Below are positions 16,487 through 23,548 of a stretch of 64,000 nucleotides of DNA, one piece after another (positions within the stretch are counted from its first letter, which is position 1; each line of letters opens with the position of its first letter). The translations under genes and the position numbers were made by a program. The notes below the pieces were generated by a model that saw nothing but the letters and a program-made list of their open reading frames with translations, did not search any database and was not told the DNA's origin. Origin of the DNA: Dolosicoccus paucivorans (GTDB taxonomy: Bacteria; Bacillota; Bacilli; Lactobacillales; Aerococcaceae); the NCBI RefSeq assembly GCF_900100125.1, contig NZ_FNEL01000003.1, forward strand, positions 1 through 64,000. Direction: 5' to 3'.

Positions 16487-17623
16487 TTAGTCTAAATGCG
16501 TCACAAATTCGATGTCTGAATAAGCCGTCATTCGTTCTTGTAATTGTTGATAAAGAGAGTCTACATCGAATTGAGATAAACCGTATTCAACTCCATCCGC
16601 TAGAGGAATCACCAAACTATAACCATAACTTGGTGGACCGAAGTTATACGTCGGCATAAAGCGGATATGATCAATCGTTACTGAATCATCTGGATGTTTG
16701 GTCACTTCCACTTCAGTAATGCCGCCAAGTTTATTTTCTAAATCATACTGCCCGGAGATAAAGTTTCCATGGGAGAATAAACTCATCTGTTCATCGTTAT
16801 AACGTTTAAAGGGTTGTAATATATGAGGGTGTCCGCCTAAAATATAGTTCGCTCCTGCATCGATAGCTATATCATGAACCTCTAATTGGGCATCAATCGG
16901 GTATTCGGAGTCGATCCCTTCATGAATCATCACAATTGAAAAATCACAATGATCATTGAGACGTTCGATCTCTAAAGGAATTAAATCATAATCGATTAAA
17001 GTGGCTAAGTATTCTTCTTCAGGCGGTAAATAGTTACCGTTTAATCCATAAGTGTAAGCTAAAAACCCTACATCGACTCCGTTGACATCTAGAACACGTA
17101 AACGGTTATAGTCATCCCAACTTTCATAACTTCCCGCATATTCAATGCCACGCTCTTGAAGCGCTTTTAAAGAAGCATGCGCTCCTACCGGTCCGTGATC
17201 CATTGTGTGGTTAGTTGCATTATTAACGATATCCACCCCTAAGCGGTTTAGCGTATCTAGCAATTCTTCGGGTGCACTAAAAAATGGATAGTTCGATACG
17301 CCGGTTACTTGAGCTGCGGTAATTACTTCTAAGTTTGCGGTCACTAAATCGGCATTTTTAATGTATTTAGCTACTGGTTCAAACATAGGATCAAAGTAAT
17401 ACGTTCCGTCTTCTTGTAAAGCGTTGTTGTAGACTGAATCGTGAATTAACAAATCACCGATGGAACGAATCGTAATCGTTATAGGTTCTTTTTCGACAAC
17501 GACACTTTCTTCTTCTAGGGAATTGCTTTCTTCACTGACTGTCGTACTGGACTGTTGCTTACATCCTACAATAAACAACAAAAGAATACATAAACTCAAC
17601 CATTGAGCTATTCTTTTTTTCAT
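16487..17623 (-). CDS. CapA-family lipoprotein (metallophosphatase-like)
   Basis: 378 residues. The signal peptide ends in a lipobox (FIVGC). The mature protein has the CapA/PgsA calcineurin-like fold: GDLLIH, NLEVI, NATNHTMDHG, MIHEGID, and GGHPHILQPFK with SHGNFISGQ, which provide the expected metal-binding His, Asp and Asn residues. CapA proteins take part in poly-gamma-glutamate capsule production or hydrolysis, but capB and capC are absent here. ATG 17623 is preferred, since AAGGAG abuts an upstream ATG at 17635. Confidence 0.85.
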   Translation of the reverse strand: MKKRIAQWLSLCILLLFIVGCKQQSSTTVSEESNSLEEESVVVEKEPITITIRSIGDLLIHDSVYNNALQEDGTYYFDPMFEPVAKYIKNADLVTANLEVITAAQVTGVSNYPFFSAPEELLDTLNRLGVDIVNNATNHTMDHGPVGAHASLKALQERGIEYAGSYESWDDYNRLRVLDVNGVDVGFLAYTYGLNGNYLPPEEEYLATLIDYDLIPLEIERLNDHCDFSIVMIHEGIDSEYPIDAQLEVHDIAIDAGANYILGGHPHILQPFKRYNDEQMSLFSHGNFISGQYDLENKLGGITEVEVTKHPDDSVTIDHIRFMPTYNFGPPSYGYSLVIPLADGVEYGLSQFDVDSLYQQLQERMTAYSDIEFVTHLD

Positions 17624-17647
17624 TGATTTACTCATCTCCTTTTTGTT

Positions 17648-18307
17648 TTATGGCATCGGGGTAAATTTTCCTTCATCATTGACATATCCTGGGATACCCC
17701 ATACTCCTATTTGAGCTTGTTGGGCTTGTTGTTGCACGGCTTTTAAATATCCTTCATAACTATCATTAGGTGGGTAGACATAGGCTACAATCGCATAACC
17801 GTTTTGAATTAGAGCTTCTTGAACAAACTGATCATCAGCATAAATATAAGCAAGCAATCGGTCATAACGATCTGTTCGAGGCCCTTCATCTAGCGCTAAA
17901 TATAATGTATCCGCTTGAGTTAATAATTGCTCATTAAAATGTGAAGCTTCCTTAGCAAAAGGCTGGACAGACATGCCAGATTTAACCGATTCAGGCGTAT
18001 CGACTAGTAGATAACGAATACGCACTGTTTCTCCATTAATATTTCCCACAATCGTATCTCCATCGACCACTCGTTCTAAATTAAACGGAATTTTGACCTC
18101 TTTAGGAATAACTTCGAAATTTGTTCCATCAAATCCTTGAACCAGTTCTGTCGTCACTGAATCGTAGCGCGGAGGGGTTGTTTCGTCTTCTAATTGTAAA
18201 ACTCCCACCGACGTTAACACTAAAATAATAACGCCCATAATGATGCGTTCTTTAAAGGATAATCCTTTCATCAATTGTTCAATTGTATTTTTCTTCTTTT
18301 TAGCCAT
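17648..18307 (-). CDS. Membrane-anchored thermonuclease-family (SNase) nuclease
   Basis: 219 residues. An N-terminal Lys-rich segment and one transmembrane helix (about residues 22-38) lead into a staphylococcal-nuclease domain from about residue 75: RVVDGDTIVG, IRYLLVDTPES with the catalytic Arg and Asp, DRYDRLLAYIYADDQ and GVWGIPGY. It should act outside the membrane on DNA or RNA. The ATG at 18307 sits 8 bases after AAGGAGC; the TTG before it is not needed. It is followed 12 bases later by the CapA gene. Confidence 0.9.
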   Translation of the reverse strand: MAKKKKNTIEQLMKGLSFKERIIMGVIILVLTSVGVLQLEDETTPPRYDSVTTELVQGFDGTNFEVIPKEVKIPFNLERVVDGDTIVGNINGETVRIRYLLVDTPESVKSGMSVQPFAKEASHFNEQLLTQADTLYLALDEGPRTDRYDRLLAYIYADDQFVQEALIQNGYAIVAYVYPPNDSYEGYLKAVQQQAQQAQIGVWGIPGYVNDEGKFTPMP

Positions 18308-18403
18308 CAAATCGCTCCTTCATATCATACCATAAGGTATAGGCTCTTTGATATATCATAAGCTAATTTACTAACACAAACAAGTGTTCGCCTAAAAAGA
18401 AAA

Positions 18404-18434
18404 CCACTTCAAAAGAGTTTTCCTTTCGAAGTGG
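18404..18434 (-). terminator. Terminator downstream of the PTS IIB-like gene
   Basis: CCACTTC pairs with GAAGTGG, with an inner A/T-rich extension, followed by TTTTCTTTTT on the minus strand. Confidence 0.75.
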
Positions 18435-18443
18435 CTTAGTTCA

Positions 18444-18893
18444 TTATGAAGTTGGCATATTATTAAAATTAATGGGAACTGATAAACGTTTGATTTCATG
18501 TAAGAACCACTGTTCATCTGAATTAAAATCATCCCAGTCACAAGTATAGTAATCAACTTTATTTGTTTTAGGAATCCCCATATTTAACGTAGGAATAGGT
18601 AAACCAATTTTAGCAAGTTTTACCATATCTTCTAAATTTTCAGTAATAAGTAGAATGCGCTCATCTTTTTTAAGTAATTGGGGTAACTTAACGACTGCTT
18701 TTGAAAAAGAATAATACAAAACAGGTAAGTCATCAGGAATTGTCATTTCGAGTATTCCTTGCGTTTTTTTATCTTGAGCGATTTGGTCATTTACTACGAC
18801 GATAAGCGAACAATTTAAATTCCGACACCAGCGAGTCGCTAGTTGGCCTTGAATCACGTGTTCGTCCACTCTTGCCATAACAATTTTTCCCAA
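18444..18893 (-). CDS. Orphan PTS mannose/sorbose-family IIB-like protein lacking the active-site His
   Basis: 149 residues over the full IIB length of the mannose/sorbose PTS family. The phosphorylation loop, normally RVDxRLIHGQV, reads RVDEHVIQGQL. The phosphate-accepting histidine is glutamine (codon at 18849-18851) and the preceding Arg is His, while the rest of the fold (VVVNDQIAQD, TLNMGIP) is kept. It is therefore unlikely to transfer phosphate. No IIA, IIC or IID is adjacent. The neighbour is a divergent AraC-type regulator, so a regulatory or sugar-sensing role is possible. Confidence 0.8.
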   Translation of the reverse strand: MGKIVMARVDEHVIQGQLATRWCRNLNCSLIVVVNDQIAQDKKTQGILEMTIPDDLPVLYYSFSKAVVKLPQLLKKDERILLITENLEDMVKLAKIGLPIPTLNMGIPKTNKVDYYTCDWDDFNSDEQWFLHEIKRLSVPINFNNMPTS

Positions 18894-19008
18894 CAGTCAT
18901 TCCTTCTTTCTATCATTCACTCAATGCGTATGAAGCCATTATAGACCTTTTATAAATAAGTTCAACCTTATTTTCAAATAAAAAGTAATCATTAATAAAG
19001 ATAAATTT

Positions 19009-19017
19009 TGTTATAAT
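19009..19017 (+). promoter_or_regulatory. Extended -10 promoter for the AraC-type regulator
   Basis: TGTTATAAT (TGn plus TATAAT) lies 19 bases before the start codon, with AAAGGAGG between. Confidence 0.65.
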
Positions 19018-19036
19018 AAAGAAAAGGAGGACTTAT

Positions 19037-20140
19037 ATGTTTTTATCTACGTCTCAACTAATCCATCCCTTATTTAACTTAGCAACGGACACCCCGCCTC
19101 ATATTGATATGTTAACTATTCGCAATAAAAAAAGTAATAAGCTGTTGCAGTTTAAGCAACCCGTCTATTTAGCTCCAGCACGCCATAAAGCTGTCCTTAT
19201 TTTTACTGATCATCTAGCAAAAAAATCAAACTATCAATATATTTTTCTAGACCAGCCAATCATGTTAAATAAAGGCGTATTGTTTAATATTTTACCTTTA
19301 GATCAAAAAGATTGTACCATCGCTTTAGGCTTAAAAGAAATCGAACAACCTAAAATGCATACCGTCCAAGAATACACTCATCAATTGTCTGTTTATCCTT
19401 TTTCATTAGACATTATTCAACTGCAATGGGTCAATGAAGCAACTCTTTTGACGGATAATACGCAAATTTATATTTGTTTAGAAGGCGAGTATCAATTACA
19501 AATAGGTCACAAAAGAGAATACCTTTACCCTCTTCAAGTGCTCGTTCTTCAAGAAAAAGAAGTCACCATTAAGCCTTTGAAAAAAGGAAAATTAATTGCG
19601 ATTGAGTGCGAAACTAAACTGCAGAGTCCATCTTTTAAAAGTACTATTAATTTAACTCAAAAAGAGTTTTTCCTTTCTTTAAAGCATCAATGGAACTTAT
19701 TAACTTATGCTTATTTATATCACTGGATTTATACTCTTTTATTAACCGAACCTTTTATTCCTCCTACTGATCCTGTAGTAGAGTCAACAGCGATGAAAAC
19801 AAATGCTGAACGAGAATTGTTTTTAAAGATGCGAGATTATTTACTGGAAGACTTAAAAAATCGTCATCAAGTTCAACATTTAGTGGATGGGTTTGGATTG
19901 TCTCGCAGTACCATTCAAATGCTTTTTACAAAGCATGCAAAAATGAGCCCGGTAGAATATATTAATCGTTTGCGAATTGAAGAAAGTCAACGATTGATGA
20001 AGGAGTCCTCTCTTAATTTAACGCAAATTTCCCAGCAGTTAGGTTTTAAGACCTTGTCTTATTTTTCTAGAGCGTTTACTAAACAAGTAGGAGTTTCTCC
20101 TTCTTCTTATGCTAAGTCACTGCAATCCTTTCAAGATTAA
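19037..20140 (+). CDS. AraC-family transcriptional regulator
   Basis: 367 residues. The C-terminal 100 residues contain the double helix-turn-helix of AraC/XylS proteins: VQHLVDGFGLSRSTIQMLF for the first, and LNLTQISQQLGFKTLSYFSRAF followed by GVSPSSYAKSL for the second. The N-terminal 250 residues include a cupin-like sensor region with no clear ligand motif. It is transcribed divergently from the orphan PTS IIB-like gene, about 140 bases away, which is the most likely target. Confidence 0.9.
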   Translation: MFLSTSQLIHPLFNLATDTPPHIDMLTIRNKKSNKLLQFKQPVYLAPARHKAVLIFTDHLAKKSNYQYIFLDQPIMLNKGVLFNILPLDQKDCTIALGLKEIEQPKMHTVQEYTHQLSVYPFSLDIIQLQWVNEATLLTDNTQIYICLEGEYQLQIGHKREYLYPLQVLVLQEKEVTIKPLKKGKLIAIECETKLQSPSFKSTINLTQKEFFLSLKHQWNLLTYAYLYHWIYTLLLTEPFIPPTDPVVESTAMKTNAERELFLKMRDYLLEDLKNRHQVQHLVDGFGLSRSTIQMLFTKHAKMSPVEYINRLRIEESQRLMKESSLNLTQISQQLGFKTLSYFSRAFTKQVGVSPSSYAKSLQSFQD

Positions 20141-20171
20141 AGACCCCAACCATGACTTGAAATTGGGGTCT
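20141..20171. terminator. Terminator between the AraC-type regulator and nrdH
   Basis: AGACCCCAA pairs with TTGGGGTCT around a 13-base loop, followed by seven T's on the plus strand. Confidence 0.85.
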
Positions 20172-20179
20172 TTTTTTCA

Positions 20180-20401
20180 TTAAATTAATTCTTCTAAACG
20201 ATCTGGACGAAAACCAAAAAAAGGTTCATGTCCAGGCGCTTCAATCACTGGAACTGCTTGAAACCCTAAAGATTTAATGTGTTCCACTGCTTTTGGATCA
20301 GTAGTAATGTCCACTTCTTTAAATTCAACATTTTTATCGTTTAAGTAATTTTTTGTAAAGGTACATTGCATACAGTTTGGTTTTGAATAAATCGTAATCA
20401 T
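20180..20401 (-). CDS. nrdH: NrdH-type glutaredoxin-like redoxin
   Basis: 73 residues with the NrdH active site CMQC at residues 9-12, the cis-proline segment AVPVIEA and the C-terminal GFRPDRL typical of the family. NrdH is reduced by thioredoxin reductase and gives electrons to class Ib ribonucleotide reductase NrdEF. Here it stands alone, whereas it is usually next to nrdI, nrdE and nrdF; those genes must lie elsewhere. Confidence 0.85.
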   Translation of the reverse strand: MITIYSKPNCMQCTFTKNYLNDKNVEFKEVDITTDPKAVEHIKSLGFQAVPVIEAPGHEPFFGFRPDRLEELI

Positions 20402-20474
20402 AAATAGCCTCCTACTTTATATTCATTGATGTAATGACTTATTTTACTCTTACGAAGATAAAGGTTCAAGTTTT

Positions 20475-21257
20475 TTACTCTACTTCTTGGGATAGTGACT
20501 CTAAAATCATATATAAATCTCCCGGAGTCATTCCTTGAATTTGATCTCTCGTATAGGCTCGGTGAATATGTCCTTGATACAACACTAATATTCGGTCACT
20601 ATAATCTAATGCATCGGCTAGTTGATGAGTGATCATTAATGTCGTTAATTGATTTTGTTTAACGATAGCTACCGTTTCTTCCATGACTTGTTTACTTGTT
20701 TTAGGATCTAAAGCTGCTGTATGTTCGTCTAGTAACAATAGTTCAGGCCGTTTTAATGTGGCCATAAGTAACGCAACAGTTTGACGCTGACCTCCGGATA
20801 AATAATCAATTGGAACATCCAGTAAGGTTTCTAAATTTAAATTAAAGGGTTTGAGTAAATCAGACATTTTTTGTTTATTTTCTGGAGTTAGAGATCTTCT
20901 AAAACCTCGTTTTTCCCCTCTTAACTGAGCGAGCATTAAATTTTCAAATACTGTCATACGAGGAGCGGTACCCATTCTTGGGTCTTGAAAAACTCGTCCA
21001 ATGTGCTTAGCATACTCTAAAGGATTCAAGTGATCAATTCGTTCATCAGCTAAGTAAATACGTCCACTATCTGCTGGTAACATTCCGGCTAAGATATTCA
21101 ATAGTGTTGATTTTCCTGCTCCATTTGTACCGACTATACTTACTAGTTCACCTTTTTGAATTTCAAATTGGATGTCGCGTAAACCAATTACTTTTGAACC
21201 ATCTTCGCGATAAAAATCTTTCGATAATTGTTCGACTTTTAATTGTATTTCATTCAT
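20475..21257 (-). CDS. ABC transporter ATP-binding protein (TrpZ-like)
   Basis: 260 residues with Walker A GTNGAGKST, signature LSGGQRQTVAL, Walker B LLLLDEHTAALD and the switch His in MITHQ. It is the last gene of a three-gene importer operon with the permease (gap 9 bases) and the binding protein. Operons of this composition (PF04392 binding protein plus a LIV-type permease) are predicted tryptophan transporters TrpXYZ in Firmicutes. The Trp-codon leader upstream supports that assignment. Confidence 0.85.
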   Translation of the reverse strand: MNEIQLKVEQLSKDFYREDGSKVIGLRDIQFEIQKGELVSIVGTNGAGKSTLLNILAGMLPADSGRIYLADERIDHLNPLEYAKHIGRVFQDPRMGTAPRMTVFENLMLAQLRGEKRGFRRSLTPENKQKMSDLLKPFNLNLETLLDVPIDYLSGGQRQTVALLMATLKRPELLLLDEHTAALDPKTSKQVMEETVAIVKQNQLTTLMITHQLADALDYSDRILVLYQGHIHRAYTRDQIQGMTPGDLYMILESLSQEVE

Positions 21258-21266
21258 TGTAATCCC

Positions 21267-22154
21267 CTACTTTACTTCATTAACAGTGCGCGAACCCATT
21301 AGCTTTCTTTTGAGAACGGGTAAGGCTAAAAATAGTGCTAAGAAAAATGCTGAGATAAGTCGAAAATCATTGGTACTAAAGCCTAATTGTAAAACACTGA
21401 CTAATAACAAACGATAAATAATCGCTCCTATAAAAATTGTCATAAAGCGTTTTAAAAGTGTTAATTGTGGAAACAGAACTTCAGAAAGAACAATTGAGGA
21501 TAGCGCGATAACAACTGTTCCCGTTCCCATCGTAATATCGGCAAAACCATTATCTTGAGCAATTAAAGCACCACTCAATCCAATCAGTCCGTTGGCCATC
21601 ATAAGACCTAAAAGCTTCATTTTTGAAACAGGAATACCGAGTGATTTGGCCATTAATTCATTATCACCTGTAGCAATTAATGCTTGTCCTCGATCCGTTA
21701 AAAAGAAATAATAAAGGGATCCTATAAATAGAGTACTTATCGCAATACCGATAATAAAATAACGAACAATTAGTTGATCACTCAATTCAGTCAAATAATC
21801 AAAAATTGTCGAAATGCGACGTAAACTTTCATTCCCGCTTCCTAAAATACGTAAATTAATAGAATAAAGTCCAGTAAGGGAAATGATACTTGCTAAGATG
21901 GGAGGAATTTCAAAAAACACCATCAACATCCCCGTCAGTAACCCCGCTAACATACCAGCTATCAAAGCAGCAACACAAGCTACTAATGGAGAGTATCCTT
22001 TGGTCATTAAAGACACTGCCACTACCGCTCCCGTCGTAAAGGACGCTTCACTGGTTAAATCCGCAAAATTTAAAATTCTAAATGTAATATACATCCCAAG
22101 GCCCATTAATCCCCATAATACTCCTTGAGCCATTGCGTTTAAATAGACGGTCAT
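21267..22154 (-). CDS. ABC transporter permease, branched-chain type (TrpY-like)
   Basis: 295 residues with about eight to nine membrane helices in the arrangement of BPD_transp_2 permeases. Landmarks are FRILNFADLTSEASFTTGAVVAV near the N terminus and the cytoplasmic loop DNELMAKSLGIPVSKMKLLGLMMANGLIGLSGAL that meets the ATPase. The start lies two bases after the stop codon of the binding-protein gene. It forms the membrane channel of the predicted tryptophan importer. Confidence 0.85.
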   Translation of the reverse strand: MTVYLNAMAQGVLWGLMGLGMYITFRILNFADLTSEASFTTGAVVAVSLMTKGYSPLVACVAALIAGMLAGLLTGMLMVFFEIPPILASIISLTGLYSINLRILGSGNESLRRISTIFDYLTELSDQLIVRYFIIGIAISTLFIGSLYYFFLTDRGQALIATGDNELMAKSLGIPVSKMKLLGLMMANGLIGLSGALIAQDNGFADITMGTGTVVIALSSIVLSEVLFPQLTLLKRFMTIFIGAIIYRLLLVSVLQLGFSTNDFRLISAFFLALFLALPVLKRKLMGSRTVNEVK

Positions 22155-22156
22155 TT

Positions 22157-23143
22157 TTATTCCTCCTTAGATACATCCGTAAATTCTTTTTGTATTCTTT
22201 CAGGTATATTAAGATCTAAGTAACTCGCTGTTTCACTACTATAAACACCTTTGGTTTTCTCAGCTTGTTGAATAGGCGTTGTTTCTGGAGTCCCTGTTTT
22301 TAATACTTCTAGCCCCATTTGAGCTGCCTGCTCACCAATTCCTTTTTGACTAATACCAATAGATGCAACCCCTCCAGTGCTCACCATCGCTTCAACAGTT
22401 GGGAAGATTGGAATTTGATAGTTATCTGTTTGAGTTACAAGCGTTTCAAAAGCGCTCGCGATGTTGTTATCTGTTGGAACAAAAACCGCATCCACTTTCG
22501 GCGCTAACTCTTGAGCAATCAGTTGCATATCTAAAGCAGTCGTAATAGAAGTCACTTCAACTTGAATACCTCTAGCTTCAGCAATTTCTTTTGCTTGATC
22601 GACTTCAAATTTGGAGTTATCCTCACTGTTTGTGTAAATCATACCAACCGTTTTAATCTCTGGTAAAAACTCTTCAATAACGTCAAACTGTTTGTCTAAA
22701 GGAGCGACGTCACTTACACCAGTAATATTTCCACCAGGTTTTTCTAAATGATCAACAAGACCTGCGCCCACAGGGTCAGATACACCCGCTAAAATAATCG
22801 GAATATCTTGTGTACGTTGTTGCAACGCTTGGGCAGCGGGGGTAGCGATCGCAAATATTAAATCAGGATCTTCTTCTACTACAGAATCAGCGATGGTCGA
22901 TAACATGGACATATCACTTTGAGCATTTTGAATAGTTAACTTTAAGTTTTCTCCTTCAACATAGCCCGCTTCTTCTAACCCAGCAACTATACCTGAAGCA
23001 ATTTCATCTAAAGATGGATGATTAATAGGAATAACGATCGCAACGGATAGTTCTTTTTCCTGAGCAAATCCTGTCAAAGAAATGGGAAGAAAACTGGTTA
23101 AAACTAAAATAATTAACATTAATCCTTGAATAAAACGTTTCAT
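22157..23143 (-). CDS. trpX: ABC transporter substrate-binding protein (TrpX-like, PF04392)
   Basis: 328 residues. A signal peptide (MKRFIQGLMLIILVLTS, cleavage near GFAQE) leads to an ABC_sub_bind domain: AIVIPINHPSLDEIASG, then FAIATPAAQALQQ, ILAGVSDPVGAGLV, KTVGMIYTNSEDNS, VFVPTDNNIASA. No lipobox is seen, which is unusual for a Gram-positive binding protein. ATG 23143 follows AAAGGAG by 7 bases; a longer frame starts inside the upstream terminator and is not used. Ligand specificity for tryptophan is inferred from the leader peptide. Confidence 0.85.
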   Translation of the reverse strand: MKRFIQGLMLIILVLTSFLPISLTGFAQEKELSVAIVIPINHPSLDEIASGIVAGLEEAGYVEGENLKLTIQNAQSDMSMLSTIADSVVEEDPDLIFAIATPAAQALQQRTQDIPIILAGVSDPVGAGLVDHLEKPGGNITGVSDVAPLDKQFDVIEEFLPEIKTVGMIYTNSEDNSKFEVDQAKEIAEARGIQVEVTSITTALDMQLIAQELAPKVDAVFVPTDNNIASAFETLVTQTDNYQIPIFPTVEAMVSTGGVASIGISQKGIGEQAAQMGLEVLKTGTPETTPIQQAEKTKGVYSSETASYLDLNIPERIQKEFTDVSKEE

Positions 23144-23192
23144 TGTTATTCTCCTTTCGAATTTAAACAACCAATATAATATCTCAAACAAA

Positions 23193-23231
23193 AAAGAGCT
23201 CGTTAACTCCTATGAAGTTAACAAGCTCTTT
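23193..23231 (-). terminator. Attenuator terminator ahead of trpX
   Basis: Minus strand: an 18-base arm AAAGAGCTTGTTAACTTC (23214-23231) pairs with 23193-23210 through two G-U pairs across a 3-base loop, followed by T's. It lies between the leader peptide and the trpX start, so it must be bypassed for expression. Confidence 0.9.
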
Positions 23232-23344
23232 AGCCGGCACCCCACAGAAGTTATCCTTCATCGGTGCCTTAAAAGTGTTGGCACCATATATAAAGTCTCT
23301 CATGCTGAAGAGGCTGTATATATGGTGAACCCATTTTACAGCCT
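23193..23344 (-). promoter_or_regulatory. Trp attenuator: chain of mutually exclusive hairpins
   Basis: Minus-strand pairings, all Watson-Crick unless noted: A:B AGGCTGTA (23337-23344) with TACAGCCT (23311-23318); B':C CACCATATATA (23317-23327) with TATATATGGTG (23282-23292); C':D GGTGCC (23280-23285) with GGCACC (23263-23268); D:E GGCACC with GGTGCC (23236-23241). The antiterminator is ATGAAG (23256-23261) plus TAAC (23250-23253) with CTTCAT and GTTA inside the terminator (23212-23222). Each hairpin blocks the next. A ribosome at the leader stop would cover A and set the chain to termination; one stalled at Trp codons leaves A:B free and favours read-through. Confidence 0.75.
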
Positions 23345-23396
23345 AAAAGTGATGCCAATCCCAGCTATTCAATTGTACAAAAATTGGTTTCATCAT
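23343..23396 (-). CDS. Trp leader peptide (17 codons, two Trp codons)
   Basis: The reading frame MMKPIFVQLNSWDWHHF ends in TAG. Two Trp codons lie at 23361-23363 and 23355-23357, followed by two His codons just before the stop. AGGAAAGGA lies about 8 bases before the start, so it should be translated well. Hairpin arm A begins inside the stop codon, which is the geometry needed for ribosome-mediated attenuation of the downstream transporter operon. Confidence 0.8.
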   Translation of the reverse strand: MMKPIFVQLNSWDWHHF

Positions 23397-23423
23397 TTTT
23401 AGTCCTTTCCTGTTTGTTAAATG

Positions 23424-23452
23424 TATTATACTAATCCCTTAGGACAATATCA
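23424..23452 (-). promoter_or_regulatory. Promoter of the trp leader/transporter transcript
   Basis: Minus strand TTGATA, a 17-base spacer and TATAAT, located about 30 bases upstream of the leader-peptide start. Confidence 0.8.
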
Positions 23453-23506
23453 ATCTTTTTATGAGATTATGATTAAATTGTTTAAAGTACATTCATTTTG
23501 GTTATT

Positions 23507-23515
23507 TGTTATAAT
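23507..23515 (+). promoter_or_regulatory. Extended -10 promoter for rqcH
   Basis: TGTTATAAT lies 33 bases before the rqcH start codon and is divergent from the trp leader promoter. Confidence 0.6.
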
Positions 23516-23548
23516 AGTAACATCATCACCACACAAGGAGGTTTTCTC

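Noticed and set aside
23193-23452. T-box, SAM, TPP, FMN, lysine or purine riboswitch for the trpX leader
   Set aside because: None of their core motifs was found by eye; the translated Trp-codon peptide explains the structure better.
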